From NCBI GenBank assembly GCA_024280585.1, contig JAJRPW010000165.1:1-30639 (forward strand): a stretch of 30,639 nucleotides of DNA, in the 5' to 3' direction. The DNA comes from Alphaproteobacteria bacterium (GTDB taxonomy: Bacteria; Pseudomonadota; Alphaproteobacteria; Rickettsiales; UBA6187). Below are positions 1-6,879 of the stretch, in pieces. A model generated the notes under the pieces. That model had not been told where the DNA came from. It saw only the letters and a list, made by a program, of their open reading frames with translations, and searched no databases. A program made the position numbers and the translations under genes. Within the stretch, counting starts at the first letter, position 1; each line of letters opens with the position of its first letter.

Positions 1-675
1 AAGTATTTTTCCTGATAGCCCGCCTTCCAAATCCAGAAGTTCCTTTATAACTTCAACCGCCTGCAAAGATCCCATAACACCAACAACTGCGCCTAAAACT
101 CCGCCATCAATACAAGTTGGAAGTCCGCCTTCATCAGGAATTTTGGGGCAAAAACACTGGTAACACGGGTGATTTTTGCCTAAATATGCTTTATAAGTTG
201 ATAACTGTCCTTCAAACCCCCTAACTGCCGCCGAAACAAGTGTCTTGTTTGCCGCATAACATAACTTATTCAGCAGAAATCTTGTCTCAAAATTGTCGGA
301 ACAGTCAGCAATGATATCATAATCATTTATAATATCGGTATTATTTTTAGTGAACCGTTCTTTATAGATTGTAATTTTTATATCGGGATTTGAGGTGCTT
401 ATACGCTGTTTTGCAGCATCTACTTTAAAATGTCCAATGTCATTCTGATTATATATTACCTGGCGCTGCAAATTGGATAACTCAACCCGGTCAGCATCAA
501 TAATTCCGATTTTGCCAACTCCAGCTGCCGTCAAGTATTGTAACAAAGGGGAGCCAAGTCCACCCGCCCCAACGACTAAAACGCTGGATTCAAGCAATAA
601 ATGCTGGCCGTCTTTGCCAATTTCCGGCAAAAAAATATTCCTCGAATATCGTCTTTTTTGATCGTCGTTAAGCAC
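1..675 (-). CDS. moeB: MoeB/ThiF/HesA-family adenylyltransferase, C-terminus cut by window edge
   Basis: This is an E1-like enzyme that adenylates the C-terminal glycine of a ubiquitin-like sulfur carrier (MoaD or ThiS) for molybdopterin or thiamin sulfur transfer. The 225 visible codons start at a GTG (675) preceded by a purine-rich GGAGGGAGGG stretch. There is no ATG start. The opening residues resemble the family ('RRYSRNIFLPEIG'). Next comes the nucleotide-binding loop GAGGLGSP, the 'DADRVELSNLQRQ' segment, a 'DCSDNFETRFLLN' motif and the first zinc CxxC (CYQC). The frame is open to base 1 in 'GVMGSLQAVEVIKELL', so the second CxxC and any rhodanese tail lie outside. It follows cysK by 47 bases on the same strand, which fits a sulfur-metabolism operon. 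MoeB and ThiF cannot be separated from this fragment; the symbol follows the usual name for this position in alphaproteobacteria. Confidence 0.85.
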   Translation of the reverse strand, partial: MLNDDQKRRYSRNIFLPEIGKDGQHLLLESSVLVVGAGGLGSPLLQYLTAAGVGKIGIIDADRVELSNLQRQVIYNQNDIGHFKVDAAKQRISTSNPDIKITIYKERFTKNNTDIINDYDIIADCSDNFETRFLLNKLCYAANKTLVSAAVRGFEGQLSTYKAYLGKNHPCYQCFCPKIPDEGGLPTCIDGGVLGAVVGVMGSLQAVEVIKELLDLEGGLSGKIL

Positions 676-722
676 AATAGGGATCCCTCCCTCCCCCAAC
701 AGAAAAGGGAGTCAAAAGAGTT

Positions 723-1715
723 TTATTCACCAAAAAGTGCCGTTGACAAGTATCTCTCCGAACATGATGCAACTATAACCACAATTTTTTTGCCTTTATT
801 TTCAGCGCGCGCACCAACCTCCAAGGCCGCTGCAATTGTCGCGCCAGAAGAAATTCCGACAGGAATTCCATCGGTTTGTGCAACTTTTTTAGCCGTTGCA
901 AATGAAGTTTCATTACCGATGGTAACCACTTCGTCAATTATATCCGTATCTAAAATATCAGGAATAAAGCCAGCGCCAATGCCTTGGATTTTATGGGGCC
1001 CAGGGTTTCCACCAGATAAAATAGGGCTGTCTTCAGGCTCAACCGCTATGATTTTTACGCCTGGTTTGCGCTCTTTCAAAACCTCGCCAACGCCCCTAAT
1101 AGTACCACCTGTTCCCACGCCTGCGATGAAGATATCAACCTCGCCGTTAGTATCTGCCAAAATTTCTTCAGCAGTTGTAACCCGGTGAATTGCTGGGTTT
1201 GCTTCATTTTGGAATTGCTGTGGTATAAACGCATTAGCATTTTGAGCGGCGATTTCTTCCGCCTTGTCAATCGCGCCACGCATCCCTTTTGCTGCCGGGG
1301 TAAGCTCCAGTTCAGCACCTAAAAATTTCAGCATTTTACGGCGCTCAATCGACATGCTTTCAGGCATTGTCAAAATTAATTTGTAACCTTTCGAGGCGCA
1401 AATAAACGCCAGCGCAATACCGGTATTACCCGAAGTAGGTTCGACAATAACAGTGTCTGAAGTGATTTTTCCGGCTTGTTCTGCTGCCTCAATCATACCA
1501 AAAGCCAGACGATCCTTAACGCTCGCAAGTGGATTAAAAAACTCCAGTTTCGCATAAATCTCCGCAACACAATTTGCGTCATCTGCAATTTTATTCAATT
1601 TCACAAGCGGAGTGTCACCAATAGTTTCCGCGATATTTTGATAAACCTTCCCTCTTCCTTTGGTTAAAAGGCTCGGTTGGTAGTCATTTTCCTGTTTCAC
1701 AGCAGCATTACTCAT
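723..1715 (-). CDS. cysK: Cysteine synthase A (O-acetylserine sulfhydrylase)
   Basis: This PLP enzyme makes L-cysteine from O-acetyl-L-serine and sulfide in the cytoplasm. It is 330 residues from ATG 1715, close to the family's usual 310-330. The PLP lysine sits in NPLASVKDR (K67), the substrate loop is TSGNTG (about 93-98), the phosphate-binding loop is GVGTGGT, and the late motif PVGISSGA carries the serine that contacts the PLP ring nitrogen. I chose 1715 because AAAAGG stands eight bases upstream. An in-frame upstream start at 1748 would add 11 residues without a clear ribosome-binding site. The N-terminal extension of about 25 residues before the core is slightly long. The gene lies between an Rrf2 regulator and a moeB-like gene, all leftward. 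Confidence 0.95.
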   Translation of the reverse strand: MSNAAVKQENDYQPSLLTKGRGKVYQNIAETIGDTPLVKLNKIADDANCVAEIYAKLEFFNPLASVKDRLAFGMIEAAEQAGKITSDTVIVEPTSGNTGIALAFICASKGYKLILTMPESMSIERRKMLKFLGAELELTPAAKGMRGAIDKAEEIAAQNANAFIPQQFQNEANPAIHRVTTAEEILADTNGEVDIFIAGVGTGGTIRGVGEVLKERKPGVKIIAVEPEDSPILSGGNPGPHKIQGIGAGFIPDILDTDIIDEVVTIGNETSFATAKKVAQTDGIPVGISSGATIAAALEVGARAENKGKKIVVIVASCSERYLSTALFGE

Positions 1716-1763
1716 AATTATTACCTTTTGAAGCTTATTACCCGACAAAACCGAGCAAGTACT

Positions 1764-1790
1764 TATCTAACAAAAACACATATATTTCAA
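1764..1790 (-). promoter_or_regulatory. Candidate sigma70 promoter for cysK-moeB
   Basis: In the 97-base gap between the Rrf2 gene and cysK, the minus strand reads TTGAAA (1790-1785), a 15-base spacer, then TAGATA (1769-1764). The predicted start point would fall about 40 bases before the cysK ATG. The spacer is two bases short of ideal. The gap is the only sizeable one in an otherwise tightly packed operon, so an internal promoter is reasonable but unproven. Confidence 0.3.
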
Positions 1791-1812
1791 GTTCTTTTTT
1801 AAATTCAAGCGA

Positions 1813-2238
1813 TTAAATGTTAAAATCACTGTCTTTTGTTGATTTTTGCCTCCGTTTAGCCTGGTTGCACAAATCCTCTAATGTAATTTTTTCTAACCTT
1901 CTGAATGCCAAATCCGTCACAGTTTTATTTAATGAACCAACAGCTTTTTGTTTAATTTTCACCTCTTTCAGCCTTGAATTATCCCTCATAATGACCGCTT
2001 CATAAATATCTAAAGCACTGATTCTACGCTTCTCTTTTGCCAGGGAATAGCCACCTTTCGGGCCTTTTGAACCCTTTAAGATGCCACTATGAACCAGCTC
2101 TTGCATAACCGTCTCTAAATGCCTCCCGGCAACTCCCAAATATGCGCAAATATCCTTACTACTCACAGGGTTAGGGGCGGAATTTAAAGCTATATATAGG
2201 ACAACTTCCAGGCTTTCCAGATATTTTTGGCAGAGCAT
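1813..2238 (-). CDS. Rrf2-family transcriptional regulator
   Basis: This 141-residue protein matches the Rrf2 family, which includes IscR, NsrR, RirA and CymR. An N-terminal winged helix-turn-helix is visible: 'SSKDICAYLGVAGRHLETVMQELVHSGILKG', then the wing 'GPKGGYSLAKEKRRISALDIYEAV'. The region where iron-sulfur members carry three closely spaced cysteines has none here ('MRDNSRLKEVKIKQKAVGSL'). Cysteines are only at position 3, in the recognition region and near 122, so a cluster-binding role is unlikely. The start overlaps the dut stop codon (TAATG), so it is translationally coupled to dut. It sits directly upstream of cysK, an arrangement that recalls CymR control of cysteine metabolism. 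That target is inferred from position only. Confidence 0.85.
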   Translation of the reverse strand: MLCQKYLESLEVVLYIALNSAPNPVSSKDICAYLGVAGRHLETVMQELVHSGILKGSKGPKGGYSLAKEKRRISALDIYEAVIMRDNSRLKEVKIKQKAVGSLNKTVTDLAFRRLEKITLEDLCNQAKRRQKSTKDSDFNI

Positions 2239-2699
2239 TATCCGGCTACAACCTCCCGAACTCCAGTTGAGCCAAAACCACCATCACCACGGGCAGTTTC
2301 ACCCAATTCTTCGACTCGGATAAACTCAGCTGCTACATACTTAGCGATAATCATCTGCGCGATCCTCATGCCTCTTGTAATAGTAAAATTTTCTTCGCCA
2401 TGATTGATCAAAATCACGCCGATTTCGCCGCGATAATCGGCGTCAATCGTCCCTGGTGCATTTAAAACCGTTACACCATTTTTATAAGCCAACCCAGAAC
2501 GCGGGCGGATTTGCGCCTCAAAACCTTCGGGCAGGGCGATAGATATACCCGCATTCACAAGCGTTCTTTTGCCAGGTGCGAGCACGATATCAGCATCAAT
2601 CGCCGCCCGCAAATCCATACCAGCACTGTTTAATGTAGCATATGAAGGCAGTTCTAAGCCATCCGCATTCTCAAGTTTTTTAATTTCAATTTGTGTCAT
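2238..2699 (-). CDS. dut: Deoxyuridine 5'-triphosphate nucleotidohydrolase (dUTPase)
   Basis: This trimeric dUTPase hydrolyses dUTP to dUMP and pyrophosphate, keeping uracil out of DNA and feeding dTMP synthesis. It has 153 residues, normal for the family. All five family motifs are present in order: AGMDLRAA, PRSGLA, the uridine-binding hairpin 'GTIDADYRGEIGVILINH', RIAQMI, and the C-terminal flexible arm RGDGGFGSTG. The ATG overlaps the coaB stop (ATGA), and its own stop overlaps the start of the Rrf2 gene, so coaB-dut-rrf2 is clearly one transcript. A dut gene beside coaBC is common in proteobacteria. Confidence 0.97.
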   Translation of the reverse strand: MTQIEIKKLENADGLELPSYATLNSAGMDLRAAIDADIVLAPGKRTLVNAGISIALPEGFEAQIRPRSGLAYKNGVTVLNAPGTIDADYRGEIGVILINHGEENFTITRGMRIAQMIIAKYVAAEFIRVEELGETARGDGGFGSTGVREVVAG

Positions 2700-3340
2700 T
2701 TTAGTCTCTCTTTTAAATATTTAACAAGTTTTTTTGCCACATCATTCTTAGACATTTTTGGCCAAGTTTCAACCTTATCTTGCGTAATTAAACAAACTTC
2801 GTTCAGATCGCCACCAAATACGCCGGAAGTTAGCCCTACATCATTGGCTATTATGATGTCACAAGCCTTTTTGTGCAGTTTTTTCTGGGCATTTTCGATT
2901 AGATTTTCCGTTTCAGCGGCGAATCCGACAATAAGTTCAGGTCGTTCGTCACACCTCGCTAAAAGGCTTAATATATCAGGGGTTTTAACAAAATTTAAGG
3001 TTAATTTATCAACCGCGTCTTCTTTCTTAATCTTATTTTTAGAAACATACTCAACCCGCCAATCACTAACAGCAGCCGCGCAAACAGCCAAATCGGCAGG
3101 CAATTCAGCCACGCAAGCAGTCAACATCTCTTCCGCCGTTTCGATATGAACCATTCTTACACCTTCAGGATTTGATAAATTTGTCACGCCAGAGATTAAA
3201 ACAACCTCATAGCCGGCCAAACGCAGCTCCTCGGCAATTGCATGGCCTTGCTTACCTGAGGAATCATTGGATATGTAACGAACCGGGTCAATTCGCTCCC
3301 GAGTCGGTCCGCTTGTGACTATTGCCTTTGGTTTTTTCAC
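2696..3340 (-). CDS. coaB: Phosphopantothenate-cysteine ligase (CoaB domain only)
   Basis: This enzyme couples 4'-phosphopantothenate to L-cysteine, a step of CoA synthesis. The 214 residues match only the C-terminal half of the usual CoaBC fusion: 'TSGPTRERIDPVRYISND' with SSGK at the start, AAAVSDWR followed by KNKIKK, 'LTLNFVKTPDIL', 'IVGFAAETE', and a late 'DIIIANDV'. The N-terminal flavin-dependent decarboxylase (CoaC) is absent. The start is GTG 3340 with GGAAA upstream, and the same frame carries a TAA 18 bases before it. Divergent glyQ begins only 125 bases away, so there is no room for coaC in front. The decarboxylase must be elsewhere or be replaced. Confidence 0.9.
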   Translation of the reverse strand: MKKPKAIVTSGPTRERIDPVRYISNDSSGKQGHAIAEELRLAGYEVVLISGVTNLSNPEGVRMVHIETAEEMLTACVAELPADLAVCAAAVSDWRVEYVSKNKIKKEDAVDKLTLNFVKTPDILSLLARCDERPELIVGFAAETENLIENAQKKLHKKACDIIIANDVGLTSGVFGGDLNEVCLITQDKVETWPKMSKNDVAKKLVKYLKERLK

Positions 3341-3355
3341 GTTTTTTCCAGAAAA

Positions 3356-3382
3356 ATTTTATTCGCATAGTAACCAGTTCAA
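3356..3382 (-). promoter_or_regulatory. Candidate promoter for the coaB-dut operon
   Basis: The minus strand reads TTGAAC (3382-3377), a 15-base spacer and TAAAAT (3361-3356), just before the GTG start of coaB. The predicted start would give a very short leader, so this is a weak candidate. Confidence 0.25.
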
Positions 3383-3408
3383 AATGATAGTAAAGCCAAA
3401 AAATATTC

Positions 3409-3436
3409 TTGAAATAAAACTCGGTTCGGCTATTAT
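3409..3436 (+). promoter_or_regulatory. Candidate sigma70 promoter for glyQ-panD-glyS
   Basis: TTGAAA (3409-3414), a 16-base spacer and TATTAT (3431-3436) stand about 30 bases before the glyQ ATG. It is the best -35/-10 pair in the 125-base gap between divergent coaB and glyQ. I saw no glycine riboswitch or T-box-like leader there; the leader would be about 23 bases. Confidence 0.45.
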
Positions 3437-3465
3437 TAATTCCCGATATTTTTTAGGAATTTTTC

Positions 3466-4335
3466 ATGAGTGCCAAAAACAAGTCAAAACCACTGCCTTT
3501 TCAGGACATGATTATGTCGCTGCAGCAATATTGGGTGGAAAATGGCTGTGTGATTTTGCAGCCATATCATACGGAAGTTGGCGCAGGAACGCTACACCCG
3601 GCGACGGTTCTGCGCGCGCTTGGGCCAAATGACTGGAATGTGGCGTATGTGCAGCCATCAATTCGCCCAAAAGACGGGCGTTATGGCGAAAATCCGAATC
3701 GCCTGCAACATTATTATCAGTTTCAGGTTATTTTGAAACCATCGCCGGATAACATTCAGGATTTATACCTAAAAAGCCTTGAAATTCTGGGAGTTAGCGC
3801 GCTGGAGCATGATATTCGTTTCGTTGAGGATGACTGGGAAAATCCAACTGTTGGAGCCTGGGGGCTGGGCTGGGAGGTCTGGTGCGATGGCATGGAAATA
3901 TCACAGTTTACCTATATGCAGCAAGTTGGAGGCATAGATTGTGAACCGATTCCGGGCGAATTAACTTACGGCCTTGAGCGAATTGCGATGTATATCCAAG
4001 GTGTCGATAGTGTTTATGACATTATTTGGAATAAAGATGGTGTTAAATATGGCGAGATATTTCAACAGGATGAGAGAGAGTTTTCAGCTTATGCATTAGA
4101 ATATGCCGATACTGAAATTTTATTCCGGCATTTTGATGATCACGAAAAACAATGCCTGGCTTTGCTGGATAAAAATCTGCCGCTTCCGGCCTATGATTAT
4201 GCATTAAAAGCGAGTCACCACCTGAATTTGCTTGATGCAAGAGGGGTGATTGGTGTGACAGAGCGAGCGGCTTATATCGGTCGGGTAAGGAACCTGGCGA
4301 AATCATGCTGCGAAAAATGGGTGGAGACATCTTAA
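3466..4335 (+). CDS. glyQ: Glycyl-tRNA synthetase alpha subunit
   Basis: This is the catalytic alpha subunit of the alpha2-beta2 bacterial glycyl-tRNA synthetase, which charges tRNA-Gly in the cytoplasm. At 289 residues it is typical. Recognisable family segments are 'FQDMIMSLQQYWVENGC', 'QPYHTEVGAGTLHPATVLR' (motif 1 region), 'VQPSIRPKDGRYGENPNR', 'HYYQFQVILKPSPDNIQ' (motif 2 region), 'WGLGWEVWCDGMEISQFTY' and 'GELTYGLERIAMY' (motif 3). The ATG at 3466 is the natural start. It is first in an operon with panD and glyS. Confidence 0.98.
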   Translation: MSAKNKSKPLPFQDMIMSLQQYWVENGCVILQPYHTEVGAGTLHPATVLRALGPNDWNVAYVQPSIRPKDGRYGENPNRLQHYYQFQVILKPSPDNIQDLYLKSLEILGVSALEHDIRFVEDDWENPTVGAWGLGWEVWCDGMEISQFTYMQQVGGIDCEPIPGELTYGLERIAMYIQGVDSVYDIIWNKDGVKYGEIFQQDEREFSAYALEYADTEILFRHFDDHEKQCLALLDKNLPLPAYDYALKASHHLNLLDARGVIGVTERAAYIGRVRNLAKSCCEKWVETS

Positions 4336-4395
4336 TAAACTAATAATTTTTTAACAATGGCAGGTAGCTAGTAATGACAAGACAGGAGAGAGAAG

Positions 4396-4761
4396 ATGAT
4401 TACTATGCTAAAAGGCAAGCTGCACAAGGCTACTATCACAGAGTCTGATTTGAACTATGAAGGATCAATTACGGTGGATGAGGATTTGCTTGACGCCGCG
4501 GGGATACTTGTATACGAACAAGTGGATGTTTTGGATGTAAATAATGGCCAACGTTTTACGACATATACCATCCCGGGTAAGAAAGGCTCCGGTGAAATAT
4601 GTGTAAATGGTGCGGCGGCAAGATTGGTACAAAAAAAAGATACAATAATTATCTGCGCTTACCAGCAAATGGAAGCTAAAAAAGCCAGAAATTTTGCGCC
4701 AAAAATTGTTTTGTTGGACAGTAATAATAAAGTGAGAAAATATGGCGGAATTGCTGCTTGA
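4396..4761 (+). CDS. panD: Aspartate 1-decarboxylase (pyruvoyl-dependent)
   Basis: This enzyme decarboxylates L-aspartate to beta-alanine for pantothenate and CoA. It is made as a proenzyme that cleaves itself at Gly-Ser to form the pyruvoyl group; the site is visible as YEGSITVD near residues 23-30. Other family marks are DAAGILVYEQVDV, NGQRFTTYTI and the ICVNGAAARL segment. Its 121 residues match the usual 117-130. GGAGAGAGAAG stands directly before ATG 4396; a second ATG three codons in (4405) is possible. The 3' end overlaps glyS by 20 bases in another frame. A panD between glyQ and glyS is not a usual arrangement. Confidence 0.95.
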   Translation: MITMLKGKLHKATITESDLNYEGSITVDEDLLDAAGILVYEQVDVLDVNNGQRFTTYTIPGKKGSGEICVNGAAARLVQKKDTIIICAYQQMEAKKARNFAPKIVLLDSNNKVRKYGGIAA

Positions 4762-6868
4762 GTTATTTAGCGAGGAGATTCCGGCCGGCGTGCAAACAAA
4801 GGCGGCTGAAACTTTAAAAAATGAAATTATGACTCGCCTTGATTTGGGCGATGTTTCCTATAAAAAAACAGCTTCTTATGCCGGCGCGCGGAGAATCACG
4901 CTTGTAATTGAAGGGATTTCAAAAAGCAGTAAAGAGGCGGTATCGGAACGTCGTGGCCCAAGGATTGATGCGCCGGACAAAGCTGTTGAAGGGTTTTTAA
5001 GATCGACAGGCCTGGCAAAAAACGACTTGGAGAAACGTAAAACAGATAAGGGCGAGTTTTATTTCGCGGTTGTTAAGCAAAAATCACGGGCAGTTTCCGA
5101 GATTCTTTCCGAGGCAATTCAAGAGGTTCTATGCGCTTTCACCTGGCCAAAATCTATGAAGTGGGGGCGGCATAATATCCGCTGGACACGCCCTTTGCAT
5201 AATATTCTATGTGTTTTTGACAACAAAATCTTGCCAATAAATTTCGGACATTTAGATTCAAATGATAAAAGTTTTGGTCATAGATTTTTAGCGCCAAAAG
5301 AATTTTCAGTACAAAATTTTGATGAATACCAAACAAAACTGAAAAAATCCTTTGTTATTTTAAACAAAGAAGAGCGTAAGAAAACAATTCAAAAAGACTC
5401 GCAAAGCCTAGCCAGCAGCTGTAATTTACAGATTAAAAATGACCCGGCTTTGCTTGATGAGGTGGCGGGTTTGGTGGAGTGGCCTGTTGCATTATTGGGT
5501 CGAATTGAAAGTAAATTTATGGATGTTCCGCAAGAAGTTTTAATCACAGCCATGCGTTCACATCAAAAATACTTCTCATTAATCGATAAAAATGGCAAGT
5601 TAGCACCATACTTCATTACAATCGCGAATATCACAACCAAGGATAAAGGCACAAAAATTATCAGCGGGAATGAGCGGGTTTTGCGTGCGCGCCTTGAAGA
5701 TGCAAAGTTCTTCTGGGATCAAGATCGGCGGGTGAGCCTGGAATCACGAAAACCCAGCCTGGAAAAGATAGTCTTCCATGCAAAACTGGGAACTGTTGCA
5801 GAAAAAACCGAGCGAATAACAGAGCTGGCAAAGCTTTTATCGGTCTGGATTCCCCATGCTAATTTAATTTCAGTAGAGCGGGCAGGGCAGTTATGTAAAT
5901 GTGACCTTGTTACGGAAATGGTCGGCGAATTTCCAGAGCTGCAAGGGCTTATGGGGCGATATTATGCCCTAGAAAGCAAGGAAAATGAGGCGGTTGCCAA
6001 CGCGATTTATGAGCATTATAGCCCGGCCGGGCCGAAAGATTTTTGCCCGAAAGAACCGGTGAGTGTGGCAGTTGCGTTGGCAGATAAGATCGATAGTTTG
6101 ACCGGATTATTTGCCGCAAATGAAAAACCAACAGGGTCGAAAGATCCATATGCGCTGCGAAGGGCGGCGTTAGGTGTAATCAGAATTATATTGGAAAACG
6201 ACTTAAGAATCCCTCTTAAGCTGCTGTTTGAAAAGGCAATTTATAAATATCCTAAGGCGTTGCTTAAGGGCGAAAATGAGGGGCGAAAGTTGCTCGTTGT
6301 AAAAAAAGGAGAGTCGCCAAAGGACAAGCAAAAAAGAATTATTAACGAATTACTGGAGTTTTTTATAGATCGCCTGAAAGCCTCTCTGAAAGAAAAGAAT
6401 GTACGGCATGACTTGATTCAAGCCGTTGCTGATGATGGTTTAGAAGACGATTTAACTCGTTTGGTTAAGCGCGTTTTGGCGCTAAAATCATTCGTGAAAG
6501 ATAAGGACGGTGCGAACTTACTTGCGGCTTATAAACGCGCAACGAATATAGTTCTAGCGGAAGAGAAAAAAGACGGTGTGAAATATTCAGGCAATCCATC
6601 GAAAGAATTACTGCAGGAAAAAGCAGAAAAAGAACTGTACATGGCCTTTGAAAAAGTGGGAAGCAAGGTTGAGAAATTGCTTAAAAATGAAGAGTTTGAA
6701 AAGGCAATGGCTGAGCTATCAGGCTTGCGTAAGCCAGTAGATAATTTCTTCGATGGTGTGAAGGTAAATGACAAAAATCCTGATTTGCGGAAGAATAGGC
6801 TGTTACTGCTTGCCCAGTTGCGTGCATTCTTGGATAAAGTTGCTAATTTTGGCAAGATTGAGGGGTAG
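4742..6868 (+). CDS. glyS: Glycyl-tRNA synthetase beta subunit
   Basis: This is the tRNA-recognition beta subunit that pairs with GlyQ. It has 708 residues, slightly longer than the roughly 690 of E. coli. It opens with the characteristic 'AELLLELFSEEIPAG', continues with the B3/4-like region ('RRGPRIDAPDKAVEGFLRSTGL'), 'FTWPKSMKWGRHNIRWTRPL', and 'VLRARLEDAKFFWDQDR'. A degenerate HD-type region follows, and 'KPTGSKDPYALRRAALGVIR' leads into the C-terminal anticodon-binding DALR-like domain. The ATG lies inside the end of panD (20-base overlap), so its translation is probably coupled to panD. The end of the gene is convergent with the LamG pilin gene, only 11 bases away. Confidence 0.97.
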   Translation: MAELLLELFSEEIPAGVQTKAAETLKNEIMTRLDLGDVSYKKTASYAGARRITLVIEGISKSSKEAVSERRGPRIDAPDKAVEGFLRSTGLAKNDLEKRKTDKGEFYFAVVKQKSRAVSEILSEAIQEVLCAFTWPKSMKWGRHNIRWTRPLHNILCVFDNKILPINFGHLDSNDKSFGHRFLAPKEFSVQNFDEYQTKLKKSFVILNKEERKKTIQKDSQSLASSCNLQIKNDPALLDEVAGLVEWPVALLGRIESKFMDVPQEVLITAMRSHQKYFSLIDKNGKLAPYFITIANITTKDKGTKIISGNERVLRARLEDAKFFWDQDRRVSLESRKPSLEKIVFHAKLGTVAEKTERITELAKLLSVWIPHANLISVERAGQLCKCDLVTEMVGEFPELQGLMGRYYALESKENEAVANAIYEHYSPAGPKDFCPKEPVSVAVALADKIDSLTGLFAANEKPTGSKDPYALRRAALGVIRIILENDLRIPLKLLFEKAIYKYPKALLKGENEGRKLLVVKKGESPKDKQKRIINELLEFFIDRLKASLKEKNVRHDLIQAVADDGLEDDLTRLVKRVLALKSFVKDKDGANLLAAYKRATNIVLAEEKKDGVKYSGNPSKELLQEKAEKELYMAFEKVGSKVEKLLKNEEFEKAMAELSGLRKPVDNFFDGVKVNDKNPDLRKNRLLLLAQLRAFLDKVANFGKIEG

Positions 6869-6879
6869 CTTCCCCCCAA

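Noticed and set aside
6862..6877. GGGG-TAGCTT-CCCC hairpin at the glyS end as a bidirectional terminator
   Set aside because: The stem is only four pairs and neither side has a T-run, so it is too weak to call.
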